From positions 1 to 13,238 of the forward strand of contig DATJRJ010000285.1 in assembly GCA_035504735.1 (NCBI GenBank): a stretch of 13,238 nt of DNA, written 5' to 3'. Source of the DNA: JAJPIG01 sp035504735. GTDB taxonomy: Bacteria > Desulfobacterota > Binatia > Binatales > Binataceae. Under the pieces are notes generated by a model. That model was not told the DNA's origin and searched no databases. It saw only the letters and a program-made list of their open reading frames with translations. Shown here piece after piece: positions 1 to 6,240 of this stretch (position 1 is its first letter; every line of letters begins with the position of its first letter). Position numbers and translations under genes: made by a program.

Positions 1-194
1 CGCTTCTGCCGGAAGTCGCCCGGATTCGGTATTTCGCCGCGATGCCCCACGAACACCCATCCGCGATGGAAGATCCGCTCCAGTTCCTCGTCGAAAACCT
101 GCGTATCGGTATAGACCCGCGAGTTGATGCGATCGGGTTTCACCAGGTTGTCGTAGTCGATTTTTGTCCGCCCGTTCATTGCCCGTCCGTTCAT
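1..194 (-). CDS. Rieske ring-hydroxylating oxygenase alpha subunit, N-terminal fragment (runs off left edge)
   Basis: Only the first ~64 residues are in the window. The translation contains RVYTDTQVFDEELERIF followed by HRGWVFVGHRGEIPNPGDF. This is the characteristic N-terminal segment of aromatic-ring-hydroxylating dioxygenase large subunits (COG4638), just ahead of the Rieske [2Fe-2S] domain. The CxH/CxxH cluster ligands and the mononuclear iron site would lie beyond position 1 and cannot be checked. The ATG at 194 is preferred because GAGG sits 8 nt upstream; a second in-frame ATG at 179 is possible. The first ten residues contain a repeated MNGR (see the repeat entry). The gene lies 41 bp downstream of the ubiD-family gene on the same strand, so co-transcription is likely. 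Family members insert O2 into aromatic substrates with the help of a reductase/ferredoxin; the substrate here is unknown. Confidence 0.85.
   Translation of the reverse strand, partial: MNGRAMNGRTKIDYDNLVKPDRINSRVYTDTQVFDEELERIFHRGWVFVGHRGEIPNPGDFRQK
165..194 (-). repeat. 15-bp tandem in-frame repeat at the Rieske gene start
   Basis: On the minus strand two adjacent 15-nt units (194-180 and 179-165) match at 13 of 15 positions. Each begins with an ATG and encodes MNGR plus one residue (A, then T). The repeat therefore duplicates the start codon in frame. The upstream copy has the better-spaced Shine-Dalgarno sequence (GAGG, 8 nt away). Confidence 0.75.
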
Positions 195-235
195 TTAGGT
201 TTCCTCGCCTGCTGACACGATTCTGTTGCCATCAT

Positions 236-1747
236 CTAAAAGGGTACTTTCCACTTTGTAAAGCCGTAATTGTCCCAACGCGTGCGGACCTGCTCGATAT
301 CCTCGGGCCGATTGCGGCTGACAGGGGGGAATCTCTCGTTATTCCACTCGGGCCGGCGCGGAAAGCGCCAGGTCCGGGTCGCGTCGATCAGCAGCCGGTT
401 CCACAAGCCCGCGCCGAGTTCGGAAAGCTTCCGGTTTTCCAGCGGGGTACTCGGATCGAGCGCCGATCCGAGCGTGCTGCGGAAGATCACGAGGTCATCA
501 GAACCCGGATCGACGCGGTAATTGATCGCCCAATCGACCGCCTCGTAATCGGACGGATCGATATCCTCGTCGACCACGATCACCACCTTGTAGCGAAAGG
601 TCGAGGCGTTCGAGCCCCACAATGCGGAAGCAATCTGCTTGGGCTGGCCCTCGTAAAGCTTCTTGATCTGGACGATTACGGTCGTGCCGTTGTTGACCGG
701 ATGGATATAGACGTCCTGGATGCCGGAAATACCGGCGTTTCGCAGGATGTTCCAGGCGATCGCGGCGCGCTGAATGGCCGACATATGGCTGTTTTCGCCC
801 GACGCGCCGGGTAGCGAACCTTCAAGCGTACCCCGGAAGATCGGATGGTCGCGATGCGTGATCGCACTCACCTGGCATACCGGGCGTGGCGTCGAAACCT
901 CGGCCGTGTAGCCGGTGAACTCCCCAAACGGCCCTTCAGGCGCGAAAGTCGCCGGATCGGCAGAGATGTGCCCCTCGATTACCATCTCGGCCCCGGCCGG
1001 CACCTCGAGATCGACCGTCTCGCATTTGACCAGCTCGACCGGCGCGTTCCGATACCCGCCCATCACGTCGTATTCGCAAATATTCGCCGGAATCGGGCTC
1101 CCGCCGACCCACTCCATGACCGGGTCCCATCCAATGACCCACGCCACCGGCATCGACTCTCCTCGTGCCCGATACTTCGCCCAATGACCGCCCCATCCCT
1201 GCGAACTCACGATCAGGCTCGACATCCGGTTGTGATCGATAATCATGCTTCGGTAGAGGCCGACGTTGGTAAGATTCGTTTCAGGATCCTTGGTGACGGT
1301 GCAGGCGAGCGTGCCGATATAGCGTCCGCCGTCAAGATGGTGCCATCTGGGGGCCGGGAAATCGTAGAGATTGATGTCGCGGCCGGTCAGCACGTTCTGT
1401 TTGACCGCACCGTCTTTCACGATCGTCGGCTTGATCAGGCGAGAATTGCGCTCCAGCACATGCTCGATCATCGCCCGATTCGGCTGTAGATCCTCAAATC
1501 CGAGCATCAGCGATACCCGCCGCATGGATGCGAAGATCCCTGTCGCTAGCTCGCGGCAGCGCGCGCCCTCGCCGTTATAGTCCTTGATATTGCGGAATGT
1601 CAGCGCAGGGCCCTTGCGCCGGTAAACCTCGCGCGTCAGGGTGCCGAGTTCGAGGTCCCAATCGACCTCACCCTCGACCCGGGTAAGCTCGCCCTTACGC
1701 TCCAGGCACTCGAGTGCGCTCCTCAGGTCGTAGAATCCGTCTTTCAT
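236..1747 (-). CDS. UbiD-family prenylated-FMN-dependent decarboxylase
   Basis: The 503-residue product has the usual UbiD length. UbiD enzymes reversibly (de)carboxylate aromatic or unsaturated acids in the cytoplasm using prenylated FMN. The family signature is clear: residues NVGLYRSMI (161-169) supply the Asn and Arg (N161, R166) that match the metal and prFMN-contacting pair of Fdc1. APEGPFGEFTGY (269-280) carries both active-site glutamates, E271 and E276, at the same five-residue spacing as E277/E282 of fungal Fdc1. So the active site looks intact. The ATG at 1747 is preceded by GGGAGG at 5 nt spacing, a strong ribosome binding site. It is divergent from ubiX, whose product makes the cofactor, and leads into a Rieske oxygenase gene, which points to aromatic-acid catabolism rather than ubiquinone synthesis. 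The substrate (hydroxybenzoate, protocatechuate/vanillate, phthalate or cinnamate type) cannot be read from the sequence. Confidence 0.93.
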   Translation of the reverse strand: MKDGFYDLRSALECLERKGELTRVEGEVDWDLELGTLTREVYRRKGPALTFRNIKDYNGEGARCRELATGIFASMRRVSLMLGFEDLQPNRAMIEHVLERNSRLIKPTIVKDGAVKQNVLTGRDINLYDFPAPRWHHLDGGRYIGTLACTVTKDPETNLTNVGLYRSMIIDHNRMSSLIVSSQGWGGHWAKYRARGESMPVAWVIGWDPVMEWVGGSPIPANICEYDVMGGYRNAPVELVKCETVDLEVPAGAEMVIEGHISADPATFAPEGPFGEFTGYTAEVSTPRPVCQVSAITHRDHPIFRGTLEGSLPGASGENSHMSAIQRAAIAWNILRNAGISGIQDVYIHPVNNGTTVIVQIKKLYEGQPKQIASALWGSNASTFRYKVVIVVDEDIDPSDYEAVDWAINYRVDPGSDDLVIFRSTLGSALDPSTPLENRKLSELGAGLWNRLLIDATRTWRFPRRPEWNNERFPPVSRNRPEDIEQVRTRWDNYGFTKWKVPF

Positions 1748-1822
1748 TCTGGCCTCCCGGCCAGGAAGCGGAGCCCGATTCAGCCATCATGCCGGCCAGG
1801 TGGAGCGATGATGACCATTTGG

Positions 1823-1852
1823 ATATTAGGCGCGGAATTAGCGGAGATTCAA
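1823..1852 (-). promoter_or_regulatory. Candidate sigma70-like promoter for the ubiD-Rieske operon
   Basis: Read on the minus strand, TTGAAT (1852-1847) is followed by an 18-nt spacer and TAATAT (1828-1823). Each hexamer matches 4 of 6 consensus bases. Transcription would start near 1816 and leave a leader of about 70 nt before the ATG at 1747. Pattern match only, in a 218-bp divergent intergenic region with no other gene. Confidence 0.35.
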
Positions 1853-1930
1853 CCGAAGGATATTGGCGATCGTCATCGTGGCGGACGGCCAAACCGGTGC
1901 TCGCGGCCGGATAGTTCCGCAAATCGAGAT

Positions 1931-1958
1931 TTCACTGAGCGCCTCGGCGGCGTATGAT
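1931..1958 (+). promoter_or_regulatory. Candidate promoter abutting ubiX
   Basis: TTCACT (1931-1936), a 16-nt spacer and TATGAT (1953-1958; 5 of 6 to consensus) form a possible sigma70 promoter. Its -10 box overlaps the upstream ATG at 1954. If it is real, the transcript would start near 1965 and ubiX would be translated from the ATG at 1966 with almost no leader. Weak evidence. Confidence 0.25.
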
Positions 1959-1965
1959 TGCGAAG

Positions 1966-2559
1966 ATGCGAAGGCTAATCGTCGGGCTGACCGGAGCCAG
2001 CGGTATCATCTACGGCGTCAGGTTTATCGAACGCCTGCGGGAGCTCGATGACATTGAAATTCATCTGGTGATGACCGACGCCGCGCGTATTACGCTCTCC
2101 CAGGAAGTCGGGATGAGCCAGTCCGAGCTCGGCACCCGGGTGGCTGTGGTGCACAACTTGCGCAACATCGCGGCCTCGATTTCCAGCGGCTCGTTCGTCA
2201 CCAGCGGGATGGTGGTGGTGCCGTGCTCGATGAACACTCTGGCGGCGATCGCCTATTGCCAATCGAACAACCTGCTGACCCGTGCTGCCGATGTCTGCCT
2301 CAAGGAGCGCCGTCCGCTGGTCCTGCTGCCGCGGGAAACGCCACTGCACCTGGGGCATCTGCGTGCGATGGTAGCGGCGGCCGAGATGGGCGCGATTATG
2401 CTACCTCCGGTACCAGCCTTCTATTTCGGCCCGAAATCGATCGACGATCTTATCGACCATACCATCGGCAAGATTTTTGATCAGTTAGGCTTTGGCCATT
2501 CGCTGTTCCAGCGTTGGGGGGAGGACCAAGGCTCAGGCGAGTCGCACCGCAAGGGATAG
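1966..2559 (+). CDS. ubiX: UbiX-family flavin prenyltransferase
   Basis: UbiX joins a dimethylallyl group to FMN to make prenylated FMN, the UbiD cofactor. Numbering from the ATG at 1966 (197 aa), the protein opens MRRLIVGLTGASG, the typical UbiX N-terminus and flavin-binding loop (GLTGASG, 7-13). The middle carries the VPCSMNTLAAIA segment (~85-96). R106 and K113 (LKERR), then R123-E124 (LLPRET), match the phosphate-binding and catalytic Arg/Lys/Glu set of the family. Y153 lies in PPVPAFYFGPKSIDDLIDH, where many homologues have His after this Tyr but here it is Phe. The conserved Arg near the C-terminus appears as Lys (TIGKIFDQLG). An in-frame ATG at 1954 would add four residues (MIAK); the family start and the absence of a better ribosome site favour 1966. 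It is divergent from the ubiD-family gene and likely its dedicated partner. Confidence 0.92.
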   Translation: MRRLIVGLTGASGIIYGVRFIERLRELDDIEIHLVMTDAARITLSQEVGMSQSELGTRVAVVHNLRNIAASISSGSFVTSGMVVVPCSMNTLAAIAYCQSNNLLTRAADVCLKERRPLVLLPRETPLHLGHLRAMVAAAEMGAIMLPPVPAFYFGPKSIDDLIDHTIGKIFDQLGFGHSLFQRWGEDQGSGESHRKG

Positions 2560-2600
2560 CGATTTTGTTCCCGGCTGGAAGCCCCTAAAAACGAGGTCGT

Positions 2601-3074
2601 ATGGCGAAGTACCTGGGTGACAGGCTCCCCGCGGAGTTCTTGTCGGCGCTCGATGGCCGTGATCTGGAGCGCAAGTACGGCGACACGTATATCGTATTGA
2701 CCGCCGATCCCGACGGCCTGCCGCGCCCCTGTATGCTGAGCGCGGGTGAATTGCTCGCCCTCGATGATCGCACGGTCCGGCTCGCGCTCTGGCCGAAGGG
2801 GCGCACCGGCGCCAACTTGAGACGGGGCGCGCGGGTGGTGATCTGCTTTGTCGCACCCAATCTGGTGCTCTACGTGCGCGGCCATACGCGCGAACTGGCG
2901 CCGGGCCACGACCCTGAGATCGAGCGCTTCGAAGTCGCGGTCGAATCGGTTGATTCAGATTCCCACGAGGGCCTGCCGGTGGCGCACGGAATTGCCTTCA
3001 CTTCGACTCCCGAGATGCGGCAAACCATGCTCGAGCAGTGGCGCAAAGTGCTGGACGCGCTGCGTGGCACCTGA
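2601..3074 (+). CDS. PNPOx-like split-barrel flavin-binding protein
   Basis: This 157-residue protein looks like the pyridoxamine-5'-phosphate-oxidase-like split beta-barrel superfamily. Alternating beta strands are visible in DTYIVLTADPDGLPRPCML (28-46), RTVRLALWPKGRTGANLRRG (57-76) and ARVVICFVAPNLVLYVRG (77-94). The K-G-R-T-x-x-N-L-R-R-G stretch resembles the phosphate-contacting part of FMN-binding members of the fold. The precise activity is not recognisable; the full PNPOx substrate signature is not evident, so pyridoxal synthesis should not be assumed. The ATG at 2601 has ACGAGG about 6 nt upstream. It begins 41 bp after ubiX on the same strand, so the two are probably co-transcribed. 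Binding of FMN, F420 or another flavin is an inference from the fold. Confidence 0.7.
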   Translation: MAKYLGDRLPAEFLSALDGRDLERKYGDTYIVLTADPDGLPRPCMLSAGELLALDDRTVRLALWPKGRTGANLRRGARVVICFVAPNLVLYVRGHTRELAPGHDPEIERFEVAVESVDSDSHEGLPVAHGIAFTSTPEMRQTMLEQWRKVLDALRGT

Positions 3075-3135
3075 GCGGCAACGCCGCAGAGCGCGGCCGT
3101 CAAACCAGCGGGTAGTTCATTGAGATCCGGACACG

Positions 3136-3786
3136 ATGCATCCACTAAGCCCTACGTTCATTACCAATCTGTTAGTGGACTGGGGCTACCTCGGGATCTT
3201 CGTATGCGTATTCGTCGGCAATCTCGGCCTTCCGGTACCGGAGGAGACGGTGGTGCTCGCCGCCGGCTTCCTGGCTGGGCAGGAACTCCTCGAACTTAAG
3301 CGGGTGTACGTAGTCGTCGTGCTCAGTGCGATCACGGGTGATGCATGCGGCTATCTGCTCGGGCGTACCGGGGGACAGCGGCTGGTCGAGCGGCTGGCGG
3401 GGCGGTTCGAGTTCGTCCGCAAGCGCTACAAAAGCATCCAGACTTTCTTCGAGACTCATGGTCCGAAAGCGGTCTTCATGGCGCGGTTCATTGCCGGAGC
3501 GCGCTTCATGGCCGGGCCGATCGCCGGAGCAGCCGGGATGGAATTCTGGCGGTTTTTCGCATGGAATGCGCTCGGCGCGCTGGTATGGTGCGCGTTGATG
3601 GTCGGAATTGGGGATCTGGTCGGCTGGTACCTGGTCGGGGATGAGTTATGGCAGGTTATTCACTTGACTCATCGGGCGGGCGAGATTGCTGCCGGGATAG
3701 CGATTCTAGTAATAGCGTTGGCGTTTTACCTATTTTGGCGACGTGAAGGACATAGTTCTGCAACTAAGGCCAAGGCTAACAGCTAG
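3136..3786 (+). CDS. DedA-family (VTT/SNARE-associated domain) inner-membrane protein
   Basis: The 216-residue protein has DedA family features: a re-entrant-type N-terminal segment with GNLGLPVPEET (28-38), then the GDACGYLLGR block (68-77). The hallmark FMARFIAGARFMAGPIAG segment (114-131) carries conserved R117 and R123, and two or more C-terminal hydrophobic spans follow (about 140-166 and 182-200). DedA proteins are inner-membrane proteins, several of which act as polyprenyl-phosphate or phospholipid flippases/transporters and affect envelope integrity. The acidic residues E36/E37 after LPVP correspond to the essential N-terminal acidic position of the family. The gene follows the flavoprotein after 61 bp, and its 3' end overlaps the next coding region by 44 bp. 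The link to the aromatic genes is positional only. Confidence 0.88.
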   Translation: MHPLSPTFITNLLVDWGYLGIFVCVFVGNLGLPVPEETVVLAAGFLAGQELLELKRVYVVVVLSAITGDACGYLLGRTGGQRLVERLAGRFEFVRKRYKSIQTFFETHGPKAVFMARFIAGARFMAGPIAGAAGMEFWRFFAWNALGALVWCALMVGIGDLVGWYLVGDELWQVIHLTHRAGEIAAGIAILVIALAFYLFWRREGHSSATKAKANS

Positions 3787-4549
3787 CCGCCGATTGCTGG
3801 GCGCGCTGCTGGCCGCCATACTCGGGCTGGCCGGCTGCCAGCCGCAACGCCGCATCGAGCTCAATTACCGGCCCGGTGCCGGCACCGGGATTGTGCGGCC
3901 GTTCGCACCCAGCCATATCGCGGTGATGCCCGCCGGCGATTCGTCAGTTAATCAGCTCTTCGTCGGGACGGTCTTTGATGCCAACGAAAACATGATGCGG
4001 CTTTTTATCGATAGCCCGAGCGATACGGTGAGCCACATGGTCGCCGAGGTGCTCGATCACGCGGGCCTCAAGGCGACGGTCTTCGCTGGCGGCCCTCCGC
4101 CAGACGGATTCGATTATGTCGTAAGCTGCAGCCCCGAGGAGCTAAGCGTGATCAAGCGGATCGATAACGGGAATGGCGCGGCACAAAGTTCGTTCATCAT
4201 AGAGGCAAAGGCGCGGCTGAATTGCTCGCTCAGCGATCGTAGCGGTACCGTGCTGCTGAAAGGCGAGTTCTCCGGAACTGACAACGAACCCCCGTTGGGG
4301 GCAGAGGCACGGGGGGAGCCGCTGCTCAGCGATCCCGCCGAGGCTCTCTCGGCTGCCGTGGCAGACGCGATCGACGGTTTCGCCAACCATCCGGATTTCC
4401 GCCGCGTCCTACCCCAACGCAGAACCGCGAGCTTCGATATCCCGGCAAACCAGCCGCGCGCAACCTCCTCTGCCACGCCAACTCCATCCGGGCGAAAGCC
4501 AGCCGCAGCAGCCACGCCGCATCCGGCCGCTTCGCGCGTTCACGGTTAA
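3743..4549 (+). CDS. Putative lipoprotein with lipobox and Pro/Ala/Thr-rich tail, function unknown
   Basis: From a GTG at 3743 the 268-residue product has a positively charged N-terminus (RPRLTASRR), a hydrophobic core (LLGALLAAILGLAG) and a lipobox LAGC with C32 as the lipidation site. It should be exported and lipid-anchored. The body (about 45-225) is a mixed alpha/beta domain with PSHIAVMPAGDSS, an FDANENMMRLFIDSP segment and a later AKARLNCSL strand. The overall layout recalls YajG-type periplasmic lipoproteins, but this is a weak resemblance. The last ~40 residues are rich in Pro, Ala, Thr and Arg and probably disordered. The start is uncertain: GTG overlaps dedA by 44 bp and has no convincing ribosome site, while a TTG at 3794 would remove most of the charged n-region. 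The overlap suggests translational coupling to dedA. It is convergent with the CoA-ligase gene, with 22 bp between stop codons. Confidence 0.7.
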   Translation: MKDIVLQLRPRLTASRRLLGALLAAILGLAGCQPQRRIELNYRPGAGTGIVRPFAPSHIAVMPAGDSSVNQLFVGTVFDANENMMRLFIDSPSDTVSHMVAEVLDHAGLKATVFAGGPPPDGFDYVVSCSPEELSVIKRIDNGNGAAQSSFIIEAKARLNCSLSDRSGTVLLKGEFSGTDNEPPLGAEARGEPLLSDPAEALSAAVADAIDGFANHPDFRRVLPQRRTASFDIPANQPRATSSATPTPSGRKPAAAATPHPAASRVHG

Positions 4550-4571
4550 CGATACGACCCTGCGCGCGCGA

Positions 4572-6215
4572 TCAAGAGGGCGTCGCGTTTTGCTTGCGTG
4601 CCTCTTCGGCCTTGCGCAACTCGACTCGACGAATCTTGCCGCTCACAGTCTTGGGAAGCTCGTCAACGAATTCGATTTCGCGTGGATACTTGTAGGGTGC
4701 GGTTACCCGCTTGCAGTGGTCCTGCAGCTCGCGCACCATCCGCTCGCTCCGCTCGGCATCTGGCCTGAGCTTGATGAAAGCCTTGACGATTGAGCCGCGG
4801 TCGGCGTCGGGGCTTGCTACCACTGCGGATTCCATCACCGCGGCATGCTCGAGCAGTGCGCTCTCCACTTCGAAGGGGCCGATCCGATAGCCCGCCGAGA
4901 TAATCACGTCGTCGGCCCGGCCAACAAACCATAGGTAACCGTCGGCGTCCCGCCAGGCCAGGTCGCCGGTCAGATAATAATCGCCGCGAAAGACATTGGC
5001 GGTCTCGTCAGGACTCTTCCAATATTCAAGGAACAGCGAGGTCGGTCGCTCGGGAGTTATCCGCAGCGCGATCTCGCCAATTTCCTCAGTCCGGGTTTCA
5101 TTCAGCTCCGCGTCCACCACCCGCACGTCATGGCCAGGGAACGGCCGACCCATCGAGCCGGGCCGGATAGGCAGCCCCGGCGTGTTGGCGACCACGATAA
5201 TGGTCTCCGTCTGACCGTAGCCGTCATAGATGGTCAGGCCAGTATGCTGCTTCCAGAGTGCGATCGCCTCGGGATTGAGCGGCTCGCCGGCGCTGGTGCA
5301 ATGGCGCAGATGCGGGAAGCGATAATTCCCGAGCTCCTCCTTGACCAGCATCCGGAATTCCGTCGGTGGCGCGCAGAAAGTGCCAACCCCATAGCGCGCG
5401 AGCAGCTCGAGCTGTTTTTTGGGCTCGAAGCGACCGTTGTACATCAGCGTCGTCGTGCCATTCATCCACGGCCCGAACAAAACCCCGTATGCCGCCTTCG
5501 CCCACCCGGTATCCGAGGTCGTCCAATGAAGGTCGCCGGGCTTGACGTCGAGCCAGTTCAGTCCGGTGAAACGATGGCTGTACGCATAACCATGACTATG
5601 CAGCACCGCCTTGGGATTCCTCGTGGTGCCCGAGGTGTAGTAACAAATCGCCGGATCGATCGCCTTGGTGCGGGCTGCGGAGAAGTCTTCACTCGCCTCC
5701 CGCATCATCTCCTGCAGGCTGGCCCACCCGGTGCGGCTCGAACCGGCCAATAAATAATTTTTCAGCGAGGGGCATTGCGATCGCAGGTCGGCAATCATGT
5801 CCGCGCTGCTCGGCGGCGCGATGATCGCGCGGGCCCCGGCATGGTTGGCGCGATAGACCAGATCTTTCTCGCGCAACATCGCGGTGCATGGCACCACCAG
5901 CGCCCCGAGCTTGAGCGCTCCGATATAAGCTGCCTGCCACATCGTGACCCGCGGCAGTACCAGCAGAACCGGATCGCCACGCCGAATCCCGAGGCCGGCG
6001 AGCACATTGGCGATACGATTGGACTGGCGCCGGATATCAGCAAACGTGAGTCGGGCGCGATTGCCGTTCTGATCTTCCCACAGCAGCGCGAGGCGTCGCG
6101 GATCCTGGGCGAACTCGTCGACGGTGGCGCCAAAGTTGAAATATTCGGGCGTCTGCCAGCGAAAGTTTTGGTAGAGCGCCTGGTAATCCTGGTTTTGCTC
6201 CATCTCGTAACTCAC
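4572..6215 (-). CDS. AMP-forming acyl/aryl-CoA ligase (ACSM-like)
   Basis: The 547-residue member of the ANL superfamily activates a carboxylic acid with ATP to an acyl-AMP and then transfers it to CoA. Motifs appear in order: phosphate loop YYTSGTTRNPK (192-202), YDGYGQTET (330-338), YLTGDLAW (414-421, D418), GRADDVIISAGYRIGPFEVE (432-451) and the C-terminal PKTVSGKIRR (521-530) with catalytic K527. The length and the GYRIGPFEVE hinge fit medium-chain/benzoate-type acyl-CoA synthetases (ACSM branch) better than the ~430-residue phenylacetate-CoA ligases. The phosphate loop has Arg where Gly is usual (SGTTR rather than SGTTG). The GTG at 6215 is followed by an ATG at 6203 (four codons in), and either could be the start. 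It lies 25 bp after the ThDP enzyme gene, almost certainly one operon. An aromatic or arylaliphatic substrate is inferred from the neighbours. Confidence 0.92.
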   Translation of the reverse strand: MSYEMEQNQDYQALYQNFRWQTPEYFNFGATVDEFAQDPRRLALLWEDQNGNRARLTFADIRRQSNRIANVLAGLGIRRGDPVLLVLPRVTMWQAAYIGALKLGALVVPCTAMLREKDLVYRANHAGARAIIAPPSSADMIADLRSQCPSLKNYLLAGSSRTGWASLQEMMREASEDFSAARTKAIDPAICYYTSGTTRNPKAVLHSHGYAYSHRFTGLNWLDVKPGDLHWTTSDTGWAKAAYGVLFGPWMNGTTTLMYNGRFEPKKQLELLARYGVGTFCAPPTEFRMLVKEELGNYRFPHLRHCTSAGEPLNPEAIALWKQHTGLTIYDGYGQTETIIVVANTPGLPIRPGSMGRPFPGHDVRVVDAELNETRTEEIGEIALRITPERPTSLFLEYWKSPDETANVFRGDYYLTGDLAWRDADGYLWFVGRADDVIISAGYRIGPFEVESALLEHAAVMESAVVASPDADRGSIVKAFIKLRPDAERSERMVRELQDHCKRVTAPYKYPREIEFVDELPKTVSGKIRRVELRKAEEARKQNATPS

Positions 6216-6240
6216 TATCTCTGGAACGCCGTCCGGCCAC

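Noticed and set aside
164..814. A plus-strand open frame of 216 codons over the ubiD and Rieske starts
   Set aside because: It is Arg-rich, has no family resemblance, and is antisense to the well-supported UbiD coding region.
3075..3087. Hairpin GCGGC-AAC-GCCGC after the PNPOx-like gene as a terminator
   Set aside because: The stem is only 5 bp and no T-run follows; dedA starts 61 bp after the stop and is more likely read through.
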